Assembly (NCBI GenBank): GCA_964518725.1
Contig: CAZFKP010000005.1
Span: forward strand, 21,727 to 85,726
DNA from: JANRKF01 sp964518725
GTDB lineage: Bacteria; Pseudomonadota; Alphaproteobacteria; Rickettsiales; SXRF01
DNA: 64,000 bases
Direction of reading: 5' to 3'
Each line of letters opens with the position of its first letter. The first letter of the stretch is position 1. A model generated the notes under the pieces. The model did no database searches, had not been told where the DNA came from, and saw only the letters and a list, made by a program, of their open reading frames with translations. Made by a program: the position numbers and the translations under genes. This document shows positions 51,428-60,144 of this stretch, one piece after another.

Positions 51428-52675
51428 CTACACCGACAGTTGCGCTGGGACGGCGGCCACTTCCTGCTGGTGTGCCCGCTCGCGCTGACCGAAGCTTTCT
51501 AGTGGCTGTTTCTTCTCGATAATTTTTTGATGTGACGGTGTGATGACAGGATTGTCTATCATTGATTTTTCAGGGTCTTGCCCAAGTGGCGGCTGATAGG
51601 GCTCAAGGTCGGCAGTAGGTTTTTCAGCGAGCGGCGGCGTGGCCATGGGGTAGTCTTTCAGCACACGTGCAAGTTCAATGCCGCTTTTTAATTGCTGGTG
51701 GGCGTGCTTGAGCGCATCAACGCCATATTTCGCAGCGATCTCGACATAGGCTCGCGACTGATCGATTTTATCAGGGTTGATCATCTGGTGCCCGACCAGA
51801 TAGACGAAGCGTGAAAAGCCGAACTCGACATGTTCGCTTGGCACCTGATTGTGATAGGTTTGGTTCATCAAATCCGCCATGCGGGAAAAAAGCTCGGCCA
51901 CGTCATGCCATTTTTCTGTGCCGCGAAGCGGCATAAAGGACTTGCTCGGATGCATGGTGGCGTGGCGTTCGTAAATATCGAATAAATCAGTGGCCACCAG
52001 TTTATCAGCGAAATGTTCGGCATGATTAATCTTGCGGTCGATCAGTGATTGCAGCTCCTCAAACGGCGTTGGGCGGCGCACAATCACGTCACGCAGCAGA
52101 TAAGCGGAGTTAGCTGCCATACCGAAATCCACTCCAGCTTCGCCGGTGAAATTGTGTCGCTCGAAATATTTCTTGGCACCCGGGATAAACGGCAGGAAGA
52201 ATGCGGTATTCACCAACGCGCGCTGCACGTTGTATTTTATAAAATTATTCATCGTCTGTTTGACGATGGTATTGTCACTACTCCAGAAATCGAAAAAAGT
52301 GACGTCCTTCTCTTCTTTGTTTTTTTCCCACGCAACGGCCTCCGCCAGGATGCTGCGGATATCGCCCCAGGTTTTCATCCCATAATAGGCAGTGACGCCT
52401 TCCATGATCGCACCGGCAACCAGCGAATATTTATGTTTTGCACCATAGCTGTAATCCGGCGAGTTCATCGGATGGTCAAAGCTTGGCCGCAACCATGGGC
52501 GAGAGAGGTAGCGAAGGCCAAACGCGGCGAGCAAGCCTTTCCAGTAAGATGAATCGTAGCGGCCAAAACGTCCGCCGATCGGAATGTCACGCTGCTGTCC
52601 GTTTGGCAATGGCTGCAATGCTTCCGGCTGTTTTGCCTGCTCCTGTTGGGATGGTGGGGTGGATGGTTCCATCAC
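51428..52675 (-). CDS. Unknown protein in tail region (415 residues)
   Basis: A 415-residue protein that I cannot assign. Pro/Gln-rich at the N-terminus, it then has aromatic-rich moderately hydrophobic helices (YSLVAGAIMEGVTAYYGMKTW, ALVNTAFFLPFIPGAKKYF) and a charged helical C-terminal half. Its start overlaps the stop of the 650-residue gene by four bases (ATGA), so the two are translationally coupled and likely act together. No secretion signal or catalytic motif is seen. Confidence 0.7.
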   Translation of the reverse strand: MMEPSTPPSQQEQAKQPEALQPLPNGQQRDIPIGGRFGRYDSSYWKGLLAAFGLRYLSRPWLRPSFDHPMNSPDYSYGAKHKYSLVAGAIMEGVTAYYGMKTWGDIRSILAEAVAWEKNKEEKDVTFFDFWSSDNTIVKQTMNNFIKYNVQRALVNTAFFLPFIPGAKKYFERHNFTGEAGVDFGMAANSAYLLRDVIVRRPTPFEELQSLIDRKINHAEHFADKLVATDLFDIYERHATMHPSKSFMPLRGTEKWHDVAELFSRMADLMNQTYHNQVPSEHVEFGFSRFVYLVGHQMINPDKIDQSRAYVEIAAKYGVDALKHAHQQLKSGIELARVLKDYPMATPPLAEKPTADLEPYQPPLGQDPEKSMIDNPVITPSHQKIIEKKQPLESFGQRERAHQQEVAAVPAQLSV

Positions 52676-54624
52676 ACCCCCTGCTGGAATTGTGCGGGAT
52701 CCATTTTTCCGCTTTTTGCATGTTCCTTCAATGATCGCGGTTCGATGCCGCGGTGTTTTTCATCCATTCCTTTCACCTTGGCTGGCTCATTCGCTCCATC
52801 ATCTTTTCCGGATTTGATGGTGGCGATGCGCTCTTCGAGGGATTTTGATTCCTTGACGCGCTCTGTCCACACCGCCTGGTTGCCGGCGATCTGCTCGCTG
52901 AGTTCGACGGCGGCGATGTTGGCGATAATTTGTTTCTCTTTACCGTCGACCGCCATCTTCACGGCTTCTTCGTCACCGGCAAGGATTTTCTTGCTGAGTT
53001 GTTTGAGTGCCGCAACATCCTTGGCCGACATTCCATGCTCCTTGAGCATTTCTTCGTTCTGCGCGGCGATATGGATGACGGCGCTGGCAACCTGGTCATA
53101 AAGCTGCCCATGCGCTGCCTGGCGGCGTTCGCAGATTTCAGCTTCGGCAAGTCCGGCATCGACCAACAACTCCATCGGCAGGATAGAGATAAAGAAATCG
53201 CGTTCTTCGCCTTTTAGTTCGGCGAGGTTTTTCTTGATGGTTTCTTTGGCGAGCAGCTGGTTGGCGAATGTTCCGAGGAAGGTTTCGGCGCTGACTTCAT
53301 GCTCCTTGCGTATCTGGCAGCCCAGTAATTCCTGCAATGACTTTTCGATAGCTTCTTCGCTGCGGAAGGCGCGCTTGCCGCCGGTGCCATGTTCGATCAC
53401 CTGGTGCTCACCGGCAAGTTTCACCAGTGCCAGCGGATCGAGCGTGCCGTTGCCGATGGCTTCGGCGATCGGCTTGGTCAGGTCTTCCAGTTTTTCGAGC
53501 AGGCCGCCGGCGAATTTCGTGCGGTGCATGTCTTCTTCCAGTTGCTGGAAGATTTCCACCACGGCCTTGTGCACGGATTGTTTATTGTTCCCGGCCTGCA
53601 TCTGCTCTTTGAGCTTGACGATCAGGTCGTAGCTGGAATGTATCTTTCCTTTGCCATCGGCGGATTTCTGCATCGCCTTTTCAACGTCCTGCCCAAGCAT
53701 ACCGGCGATACCGGACAGCCCGCCGAAGGTCATCAGATCACCCATGGCGGCGTTTGGCGCATGGGCATCCTGCACGGCGGTGGCAGAGGTTGCACGCGGG
53801 TTGCGTTCCATGAAGCGTTTAAATTGTTCCTCGCCTTCAGTCGTATTCGGTTTAAAATCGTCATTCACCTCGAAGAACGTGGCGCGCATGGCTTTGTGTT
53901 CTTCAGCAACGGCGCGTTGCTGCGCGACGGCGGCCTTGGCTTTGATTTGCGCTGGCGTATCGGTGGGGTTGGCTTTGCCGACTTCTGCACTGAGCTTAGC
54001 AAGGTCGATTTCACCCTCGCGGTTTTTGAGGATCTTGTCCTGCAGCTTCATGCCGTATGGCGCTTGCGCGGCCAGTACCAGCAGGCCGGGGATCATCATT
54101 TTCAGGTCGCCTACCCAGCCGTCATGCAAGCCGTTATACGCCGCCCGCACGACTTCGTTATGGTGGGCGTCGGCGCCGGTTGCCTCGCAGGCGGAGCGGA
54201 TATCGCGGCTTAAATGCAAGCGGTCGAGCGTGTATTGGTGGTTGGTGGCGATGAATTCCGAAATCGGGCGGAAGGCAAGAATACCCCACATGGTGCCGAG
54301 TTCGGCAAACATGGCGATCTTGGATGCTTTCCCGGCGACGCTCGGCAGGTGGCGTTCAAACAGCTTGCCCTCGGCGATAGCCTTGGTCTGGTTATAGACG
54401 AATCCGGAAGCTGACTTACTGAGCCATGCGGTGAGCGGCCCCAGGATGGTGTTGACCGAGCGCTCCATTTCGGGCGGCACGGTCAGAAGGCCAAACAGTT
54501 TGCCGTTTTTGATTTTGACGGCACTGGCAACGCTGCGCTGATTTTCCTCGAAAGCCTTCGCGGCGGCACTGTCAAGCTTTGCTTGATCGGTATAACCCGG
54601 GTTATGTGTGCCGTTGGTGCTCAT
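52672..54624 (-). CDS. Unknown large helical protein in tail region (650 residues)
   Basis: The longest unknown in the cluster. Two hydrophobic segments occur near residues 103-125 (MFAELGTMWGILAFRPISEFIA) and 175-190 (MMIPGLLVLAAQAPYG). Beyond residue 200 it is charged, Ala/Lys/Glu-rich and strongly helical, with no clear repeats. It could be elongated. It occupies the slot of the tape measure, but the helical region is shorter and more soluble than expected. It is the first gene of a four-gene minus-strand block with 4-82 bp spacing and one start-stop overlap. Confidence 0.7.
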   Translation of the reverse strand: MSTNGTHNPGYTDQAKLDSAAAKAFEENQRSVASAVKIKNGKLFGLLTVPPEMERSVNTILGPLTAWLSKSASGFVYNQTKAIAEGKLFERHLPSVAGKASKIAMFAELGTMWGILAFRPISEFIATNHQYTLDRLHLSRDIRSACEATGADAHHNEVVRAAYNGLHDGWVGDLKMMIPGLLVLAAQAPYGMKLQDKILKNREGEIDLAKLSAEVGKANPTDTPAQIKAKAAVAQQRAVAEEHKAMRATFFEVNDDFKPNTTEGEEQFKRFMERNPRATSATAVQDAHAPNAAMGDLMTFGGLSGIAGMLGQDVEKAMQKSADGKGKIHSSYDLIVKLKEQMQAGNNKQSVHKAVVEIFQQLEEDMHRTKFAGGLLEKLEDLTKPIAEAIGNGTLDPLALVKLAGEHQVIEHGTGGKRAFRSEEAIEKSLQELLGCQIRKEHEVSAETFLGTFANQLLAKETIKKNLAELKGEERDFFISILPMELLVDAGLAEAEICERRQAAHGQLYDQVASAVIHIAAQNEEMLKEHGMSAKDVAALKQLSKKILAGDEEAVKMAVDGKEKQIIANIAAVELSEQIAGNQAVWTERVKESKSLEERIATIKSGKDDGANEPAKVKGMDEKHRGIEPRSLKEHAKSGKMDPAQFQQGV

Positions 54625-54741
54625 ATTTTCCTAAGGTGCTGCGAGTGTTCGAGGGGAAGGAAAACCCTTTCCTACCCAGTTGCATTATAGCAATTTTGCC
54701 CACCCTGCCCTAGGCGTTTTTTATGACATTTTGGTGACAAC

Positions 54742-55101
54742 TCAAAGATTTCTGCCGCTAATCCGCTGGATCGAACTGGCCAGATCCGAGAGGATTTGGC
54801 CGTAAGAGCTGGGAAACCGGCTGTTTCTATCGGCATTGGGGTTAAAAACCGTCCGTGTCGGCAGCCCGCGGCCTGAAAACAGGTCGAATAGCCGGGTAAT
54901 GCTGCCGGTGATAATCCTGCTTCTGCTGCTATTACGGGTGGTTATACGGCTTGCAAGCCGCAGGCTGTCGGCATGCCGCCCGATAATACGCTCGAAACGC
55001 GAAAATGCCTGCTCCAGCTCATTGAGCGCACCCTGTAGCGCCTGGCTGTCTACCGCATCGCCATTTTGTAATTCATTGAAAAACGTAGATTCTTCTGTCA
55101 T
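54742..55101 (-). CDS. Small unknown protein in tail region
   Basis: A 119-residue protein with a coiled-coil-like N-terminal half (ALQGALNELEQAFSRFERIIGRHADSLRLASRI) and a Ser/Arg-rich remainder. No family recognised. It is divergent from the plus-strand membrane protein gene at 55111, with 9 bases between start codons, so their promoters must overlap the opposite gene. Confidence 0.6.
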   Translation of the reverse strand: MTEESTFFNELQNGDAVDSQALQGALNELEQAFSRFERIIGRHADSLRLASRITTRNSSRSRIITGSITRLFDLFSGRGLPTRTVFNPNADRNSRFPSSYGQILSDLASSIQRISGRNL

Positions 55102-55110
55102 ACTCGCCCC

Positions 55111-55725
55111 ATGGATAAAAATTACCTGAATTATCGCGCACTGGTATTTATTGCGTTAGTTTGTGTCGCGGCCATTGGCGGCATGGTGGTGTATCGCCTG
55201 TCCGCCGATCAGAACCGGCTTTCCAGCCAGAAAACGATGCTGGAAGCCCAGGAAAAGCGCCTTGCCGTACTTCAGGCCGACAATGCGGCACTGACGGAGA
55301 AGCTGAACGCCAAACCGGCTATTTCCTGTCTTTCTCCCCTACCTCCGCCGCCACCGGTTGAGGAGCCGGCAAAGAATGAGGTGCAGGCGGTGCTGGAGCC
55401 GCCACCGCAACAGGTGGATGATTACCAGACCAAAATTGATACGCTTAAAAAACGCTACGAAGATGTGCTGGTTACGTATTTTGTGCTTCGTAAATGCGAA
55501 CGGGTCAATGCGACGGACTACCATATCGTCACCTCGGCGCTGAGCCAGGAAATGGCGTCGCTGAATGCGCCTGGCCGCCTGCAATACGATATCCTGACTT
55601 CCGCGCAGGGATCGTATAACGAGCTCTATTCCGGCAATAGCTGCGACGCCTACACGCTTGAACCATTGCAGGCAAAATACAAAACCTTCATTGATTCCGT
55701 CGCGGCTGAATTTATACCTCACTGA
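55111..55725 (+). CDS. Single-pass membrane protein with coiled coil
   Basis: A 204-residue protein with one N-terminal transmembrane helix (about 10-28, LVFIALVCVAAIGGMVVY), a coiled coil (QNRLSSQKTMLEAQEKRLAVLQADNAALTEKL), a Pro-rich linker and a C-terminal helical domain with Cys residues. The topology suggests a periplasmic or exported domain. It reads against the virion genes and its end overlaps the DUF3168 gene by 14 bases. It may be a moron or an envelope component. Confidence 0.65.
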   Translation: MDKNYLNYRALVFIALVCVAAIGGMVVYRLSADQNRLSSQKTMLEAQEKRLAVLQADNAALTEKLNAKPAISCLSPLPPPPPVEEPAKNEVQAVLEPPPQQVDDYQTKIDTLKKRYEDVLVTYFVLRKCERVNATDYHIVTSALSQEMASLNAPGRLQYDILTSAQGSYNELYSGNSCDAYTLEPLQAKYKTFIDSVAAEFIPH

Positions 55726-56116
55726 GCAGCGCCCGGAAAATGAGCGACCCACGTGTGGTCAGCCCGTCATTTTGCAGCTCAATCGAACTGCTGACAAATT
55801 TTAGCAGCACCAACGTTTGCCCGCTGACGCTAAGATCGGCATTTTGCAGCACGGCCACGATCCGCTCCATGATGTCGGCGGCCTCTTTGCGCCCGGCCTC
55901 CCGGCTCCAGACGCGCAGGGTGATTTGCTGCTCGGTGCCGGCATTCTCGAGGTTCGACCAGTCGCGGATGGAAGCCTCTCCGAGCGTAACAAACGGATAG
56001 GCGGTTGCCTGCGGCACATGGTCGAAAACGCCCGTGACGAGTGCCGAAAGGGCGCTGTCACCGCTAAGGGTTTGGTATAGTACTTGCTGAAGGGAGAAAT
56101 GGCTGAAATATGTCAT
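55712..56116 (-). CDS. DUF3168 tail completion protein (GTA g8 type)
   Basis: The 134-residue protein fits DUF3168, the tail-terminator-like family that follows head closure genes in gene transfer agents and siphophages. LQQVLYQTLSGDSALSALVTGVFDHVPQATAYPFVTLGEASIRDWSNLENAGTEQQITLRVWSREAGRKEA is characteristic. ATG 56116 gives the normal N-terminus; the longer frame is not needed. A plus-strand gene now lies between it and the head closure gene. Confidence 0.9.
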   Translation of the reverse strand: MTYFSHFSLQQVLYQTLSGDSALSALVTGVFDHVPQATAYPFVTLGEASIRDWSNLENAGTEQQITLRVWSREAGRKEAADIMERIVAVLQNADLSVSGQTLVLLKFVSSSIELQNDGLTTRGSLIFRALLSEV

Positions 56117-56149
56117 AAAACTGTCATCTACTTTTGTTAGAATGGAATC

Positions 56150-56572
56150 ATGGAAGACGATCACACCACCTCACCCGGCGAATTGCGTCAGACTGACGAG
56201 GCGCGGCGTATGGCGCAGACATTCGTCGAGGTGTACCAGGTGACATTGATCCGTGTGGAGCAGCATCTTGAGAATATCATCGAGGATGCGGGCGAGAATT
56301 ATGCGCGTGGCTACCAGCCATGGCATGAAGCGCTGCATGATCTGGTGAACGGCACCTTCCTCATCGCCAAGGAAGTGACGCCGGAAGACAAGGAATCGTT
56401 CAGCGAGGCGCTTCGGCTGTTTTCATTCGATAGCTCGGCGCGGTTCCTGCATGATTTGTGCCTGTCGATGGGGATTCGCCCGGAACGCGGCTGGAACGAA
56501 AAGTTCAAGGCGCATATTGAAATGCTGATGTCGGCGATGGACATCAAACGCTACCACCACGTCACCGGTTAG
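56150..56572 (+). CDS. Plus-strand unknown gene between head and tail genes
   Basis: A 140-residue acidic helical protein (TFVEVYQVTLIRVEQHLENIIEDAGENYARGYQPWHEALHDLV). No known motif. It diverges from DUF3168 across 33 bases and converges on the head closure gene with a 4-base overlap. Orientation and compact insertion suggest a moron. Confidence 0.65.
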   Translation: MEDDHTTSPGELRQTDEARRMAQTFVEVYQVTLIRVEQHLENIIEDAGENYARGYQPWHEALHDLVNGTFLIAKEVTPEDKESFSEALRLFSFDSSARFLHDLCLSMGIRPERGWNEKFKAHIEMLMSAMDIKRYHHVTG

Positions 56573-56910
56573 TTGGCGACATCTTCCTCCACCAAAACCT
56601 CAAGCATGTGGTTTTTCTCATCCGTATTCTGGATGGCGCGGATATTGAATGTCCGCCCGTCGAACAGCAGGCGCATGTCCGCTTGCACCGTGCTGCTGTA
56701 GCGCACGCGGAAACGGTGGGAGGATGGCGCGGAGATTTTTCCGCCGGAAGTTGTCTCGCTGCCGCGCAGGGGCGTAATTTGCGCCCAGAGCGTCGCCACA
56801 TCTTCCCAGGCGGTGCTGTAGCCCCCCGCCCCATCTTCGGTCAGGATTTTTTGTTGCAGCGTCACCTTGTGGCGCATCATCAAATGAATGGGTTTCCTGC
56901 CGTTGCTCAT
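56569..56910 (-). CDS. Phage head closure / head-tail adaptor protein (GTA g7 type)
   Basis: The 113-residue protein matches the phage head-tail joining family (SPP1 gp16-like). HKVTLQQKILTEDGAGGYSTAWEDVATLWAQITPLRGSE is the conserved start, and FRVRYSSTVQADMRLLFDGRTFNIRAI the core. It closes the portal after DNA packaging. It overlaps the connector gene by four bases (ATGA), the usual coupling of these partners. Confidence 0.92.
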   Translation of the reverse strand: MSNGRKPIHLMMRHKVTLQQKILTEDGAGGYSTAWEDVATLWAQITPLRGSETTSGGKISAPSSHRFRVRYSSTVQADMRLLFDGRTFNIRAIQNTDEKNHMLEVLVEEDVAN

Positions 56911-57452
56911 AACGCCAGCTCCCGGTATGGCATGTAGCAGGAGAGCACATCGTCGGGGATCGGCGTCATCCCGATATTGCCATCATAGAGGCTGGCGATA
57001 TGGTTCATCATGCCGAGCTTGATCGGCTTGGGAACCTGTGAGCTGGTGCCGTATCCCGCTACATACACCACCTCGATGCGGTAGCCGGTGATGATGCTTT
57101 CCACCACCAGTGATTCCCTGTTGGCGGAAAGCGCGTAGGCGGTGGTGCTGACCACGGTGCTCACCTCTTCGGATGTCAGGGTGGTGACCGAGGTGATGGA
57201 TTGCACCGGCCCCATCGGCAGGCGTACGCTGCCGGAGATATCATCCTCGAAGGTGAGTTTCCAGCTTTGCGTCACCAGCGAACGGCGGAGCCATTGCTCG
57301 GCGAGCGTGCGGGCGGTGGCGATCATATCGGTAAGCCGCGCATCGTCATCCGCATGGGTGATCCGCAGGAATTCCTTGGTTTCTGTCAGTGTCAATGGTT
57401 CGGCGGCAGGCGCGACAATACGCACCAGCCCACGGGGGAGTTGGAGAGGCAT
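56907..57452 (-). CDS. Head-tail connector protein (GTA g6 type)
   Basis: The 181-residue protein fits the gp6/gp15-like connector family: EPLTLTETKEFLRITHADDDARLTDMIATARTLAEQWLRRSLVTQSWKLTF at the N-terminus, a beta insert (VRLPMGPVQSITSVTTLT), and a C-terminal helix (PKPIKLGMMNHIASLYD). It forms the ring beneath the portal. In ordinary clusters it follows the major capsid gene directly; here the Cys-repeat gene and three others intervene. Confidence 0.92.
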   Translation of the reverse strand: MPLQLPRGLVRIVAPAAEPLTLTETKEFLRITHADDDARLTDMIATARTLAEQWLRRSLVTQSWKLTFEDDISGSVRLPMGPVQSITSVTTLTSEEVSTVVSTTAYALSANRESLVVESIITGYRIEVVYVAGYGTSSQVPKPIKLGMMNHIASLYDGNIGMTPIPDDVLSCYMPYRELAL

Positions 57453-57504
57453 AAGACATCCTGATTAAGTAAAAGTTGTAAGAAAAAGCCGGATGTGCGG
57501 CAGC

Positions 57505-58668
57505 TTATTTATTCAGCACGCACTGTTTTAGATCCGGGTCGTAATAATAATCTTCCGGGCACTGTTCCGTTACCGATCGGCAAGCGCCTATCAGGTAATC
57601 GTAGAAATAACCTTCTTTGCAAGGATTGACATCAAGCTCGCATTTTGAGTTAGTGGCATTGGGGTGGTAGCCTTCCGCGCATTTCAGCAGGATTTGTAGG
57701 CATTCATTTTGCGTTGAGTCAAAATAATAACCTTTGCTGCAATTCACCTGGCTCGGACGGCAGCTTTTCGATGCTGGGTCGTAATAATATCCGGGGTCGC
57801 ATTTTTTCTCATTGGCGACACAGCTGCCGGATGCGGTATCGTAATAATAACCGTCGTCACAGCTATTGGTTTCAGTGACGCATTGGCCTTGCACGGAATC
57901 ATAGACATAGCCCTTGCTGCATTCAGGTTGGTTTTCCACACACGTTTTTGTCTTGTAATCATAGCTATATCCCGGGCCGCATTCGAGCTTCTCGGCGACG
58001 CATTGTTTGGTCGTGCTGTCGTAGCTATACCCGCTTGGGCAGGTAGGTGTCTCGGCGATACACTGCCCGGTTGCCTGGTCAAAACGGTAGCCATTGGAGC
58101 AGGTTTTCTCATAGCTGACGCATTTTTTGGCGGCGGCATCGTAGAAGTAACCTGCCGGGCATTGGCTTGGGTTTTCCACGCAAGCGCCCGTGGCAGGATC
58201 AAGGTACGAGCCTTCCTGGCACCCCCCCTTGCTGGCGCGGCACTTGCCGATAATCAGGTCGTAATATTCGCCGCTTGCACAAGTTTCAGTTTTAAAAACA
58301 CATTGGTGGCGGTTTGGGTCATATACATACCCGTCGTCGCATGCGGTGGCGGCGACGCAGCTCTTGGTTGCGCTATCAAAAGAATATCCTGGCGGGCATT
58401 TTGCAGGTGCCGTGGTTTTGATAGTGCCGACCGGAGGCGCGGTGTTAGGCGATGCTGGCGCAACAGGATTGACCGCCCCGCTCTTGCCAAATGGCCCCCC
58501 TTCCTTGGCTAGGCCTTCATTCCATCCAAGTGAATTCTCGGATGCCGTTTCCGGTGCCCAGTTTGGAAGACTGGCAGGCGGCGGGTCGGCAAAGGCGGAA
58601 TGTGTAATCAGAAATGCGACACAGACGAAAGCTACCATTCGCCCTATGCGTATCGCATGCATGTTCAT
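57505..58668 (-). CDS. Secreted cysteine-rich repeat protein
   Basis: The 387-residue product begins with a signal peptide (VAFVCVAFLITHSAFA) and a Pro/Ala-rich linker. From residue 90 to the end it is made of fifteen units of 20 residues, each with the pattern C-x3-GY-x-YD-x5-C and a spacing C-x12-C-x6-C. With 30 cysteines it is probably a disulfide-bonded, exported, rod-like protein resembling EGF-type or scavenger-like repeats. I know no matching family. The last four bases overlap the next minus-strand... upstream gene (ATGA at 58665), so it is coupled to the 267-residue membrane-associated protein. Its place between capsid and connector genes is unexpected for an exported protein. Confidence 0.8.
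   Translation of the reverse strand: MNMHAIRIGRMVAFVCVAFLITHSAFADPPPASLPNWAPETASENSLGWNEGLAKEGGPFGKSGAVNPVAPASPNTAPPVGTIKTTAPAKCPPGYSFDSATKSCVAATACDDGYVYDPNRHQCVFKTETCASGEYYDLIIGKCRASKGGCQEGSYLDPATGACVENPSQCPAGYFYDAAAKKCVSYEKTCSNGYRFDQATGQCIAETPTCPSGYSYDSTTKQCVAEKLECGPGYSYDYKTKTCVENQPECSKGYVYDSVQGQCVTETNSCDDGYYYDTASGSCVANEKKCDPGYYYDPASKSCRPSQVNCSKGYYFDSTQNECLQILLKCAEGYHPNATNSKCELDVNPCKEGYFYDYLIGACRSVTEQCPEDYYYDPDLKQCVLNK
57508..58401 (-). repeat. Fifteen tandem 60-bp coding repeats
   Basis: The repeats encode the 20-residue Cys units. Codon-level similarity varies, so they are old or selected at protein level rather than recent perfect copies. Frequent motifs on the plus strand are variants of the reverse complement of GGYxYD. 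Confidence 0.85.
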
Positions 58669-59468
58669 GATGTGGTCGTGCGGTGCAGTGACTGGCTGGC
58701 CTCCTGCAGCGCCAGCCGTTCAACATGGCTTGCCGATTTCTCGCCGAACCATTTTGCCATTTTGGTGTCGAGTTTCTGATCCCACTGCTGGTGGTGGATG
58801 CCGGCAATGCCGCCGATACCGGCGACAAGACCGAGTGCATTCGGCAGTTCCCAGACAACGCCCATCGCGGCAATTTCATGCGCTTTCTTTTCCGGCACGC
58901 CGCATTTGACCAGCACGTTGGTGGTAGCGCGGATCATTTCGTCGGTGACTGGCGCGCCTATTGTGTTCATCAGTAAGAACGAGCCGTAATGCACCCCCTC
59001 ATCCATACCGAAAATAATTTGCTCGTGGCGGGTCATTTTCCAGAATTCCCACCATTTTGCACCAGCAATCGGTTTTTCCGAAATGCCTGTCTTGTCATTC
59101 AGGAATTTCCGGGTTTGTATTTTTGCGATCATGGAGACTGCCCACGCTGCGGCAAACACCAGTGTGGTTTTGGCAAGCTGTTCAGCGCGCTCTTCGCGTG
59201 ACTGGTTTTTATCGACCTGGCATTCATCGAGCTTGCAGACTTTGCCGAGGCCGCCTTCGATATATTCAAGGTAGGGTTCAAACACTACCTTGCTGACGGT
59301 TTGGCTAACGGACTTCACCAGGTTGGGCGCTACCGTATCGGCAAAGGCAACGACGCCGAGCGATACACCCATGGAAACCAGCTCGGCCGGAATAAACCCA
59401 GCCGTCTCCAGCCCAACACGCTGCCAGGGAGTTTTACCGTTTACGATGCCATTCATGCCTGCGGCCAC
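58665..59468 (-). CDS. Unknown protein with hydrophobic hairpins (267 residues)
   Basis: The GTG start at 59468 has AGGA at good spacing; ATG 59456 is an alternative. Hydrophobic segments lie near residues 22-45 (FIPAELVSMGVSLGVVAFAD), 102-116 (TLVFAAAWAVSMIAKI) and 212-232 (LPNALGLVAGIGGIAGI). No signal peptide is evident. It is coupled by a 4-base overlap to the Cys-repeat gene. No family recognised; the Gly/Ala-rich hydrophobic style is shared with unknown genes in the tail slot. Confidence 0.68.
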   Translation of the reverse strand: MAAGMNGIVNGKTPWQRVGLETAGFIPAELVSMGVSLGVVAFADTVAPNLVKSVSQTVSKVVFEPYLEYIEGGLGKVCKLDECQVDKNQSREERAEQLAKTTLVFAAAWAVSMIAKIQTRKFLNDKTGISEKPIAGAKWWEFWKMTRHEQIIFGMDEGVHYGSFLLMNTIGAPVTDEMIRATTNVLVKCGVPEKKAHEIAAMGVVWELPNALGLVAGIGGIAGIHHQQWDQKLDTKMAKWFGEKSASHVERLALQEASQSLHRTTTS

Positions 59469-59606
59469 GAGTAATATCCTGCGTCAAAAAAATTTCCACC
59501 CTCAGAATACCACATCCGGGAATGGTGAAATATGACGATTTTGTGAATATTAGGCTGTTTTAACCGGGTTTTTGCCTTTTTGGGCAATGCGGGGCGATAA
59601 CGCCGG

Positions 59607-59960
59607 CTATTTCTTGTCTTCTTCGGCGGCGGCGATGATGCTCGACAGGTTGCCGGTCACTTTCTGGGCGTCCGCCGTATTTTCAATATCTTTCATCGCC
59701 TCGTGGTTGAAGCCGTATTCTTTGGTCATGCGGGCTTTGACTTCATCGGAAGGCTCGCCTTCGCCAGCTTCGAGGATCATGCCATAATCTTCCGGGAAGA
59801 AGGTGCCGGATTTCTGCGCTTCCATGAACGGTTCAAGCTTATCGGCGCGCACCGCGACATAAGCGAACATCTTTCCGCCTTGCGGGCTTTCACCGCGGAT
59901 AAGCAAAATACAAACAGTTTTTTCAGCAATGATCTGTTCAGATGCGGTTAGTTTGGCCAC
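59607..59960 (-). CDS. Small acidic protein of unknown function in capsid region
   Basis: A 117-residue protein from a GTG start with GAGGAA upstream. It has a beta-like segment (TVCILLIRGESPQGGKMFAYVAVRADKLEPFMEAQ) and a helical acidic C-terminus (KVTGNLSSIIAAAEEDKK). No family recognised. It has its own transcription unit between the capsid-adjacent gene's terminator and the 267-residue gene. Confidence 0.62.
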   Translation of the reverse strand: MAKLTASEQIIAEKTVCILLIRGESPQGGKMFAYVAVRADKLEPFMEAQKSGTFFPEDYGMILEAGEGEPSDEVKARMTKEYGFNHEAMKDIENTADAQKVTGNLSSIIAAAEEDKK

Positions 59961-60094
59961 TCGTTCCTCACTTGATGAGTTTCAATAGTTTACCCTGAAA
60001 CCTAACCTTAGGTCAAGTCGCTTAAAAAAACATTAAGGTAAGGAATTTGCGTCAATTTTTACTGTATTAATGACCGTGTGTGGCTTTTTTGCCA

Positions 60095-60139
60095 TAAAAA
60101 AGACCCGTCCGAGCGGGAGTGCATCAACCCGGACGGGGT
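60095..60139 (-). terminator. Rho-independent terminator of the capsid operon
   Basis: On the minus strand CCCGTCC and GGACGGG pair around a roughly 20-base loop and are followed by a T run (A run at 60095-60101 on the plus strand). It lies just past the stop of the capsid-adjacent gene. Confidence 0.82.
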
Positions 60140-60144
60140 ATCAG

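Noticed and set aside
53389..54213. 274-codon plus-strand open frame
   Set aside because: Antisense to the 650-residue protein gene; Phe/His/Leu-rich composition fits a complement frame of a helical protein.
57508..58401. Regular 60-bp repeats considered as a CRISPR array
   Set aside because: Units are imperfect, have no separate spacers and keep one reading frame with conserved Cys and Gly-Tyr codons.
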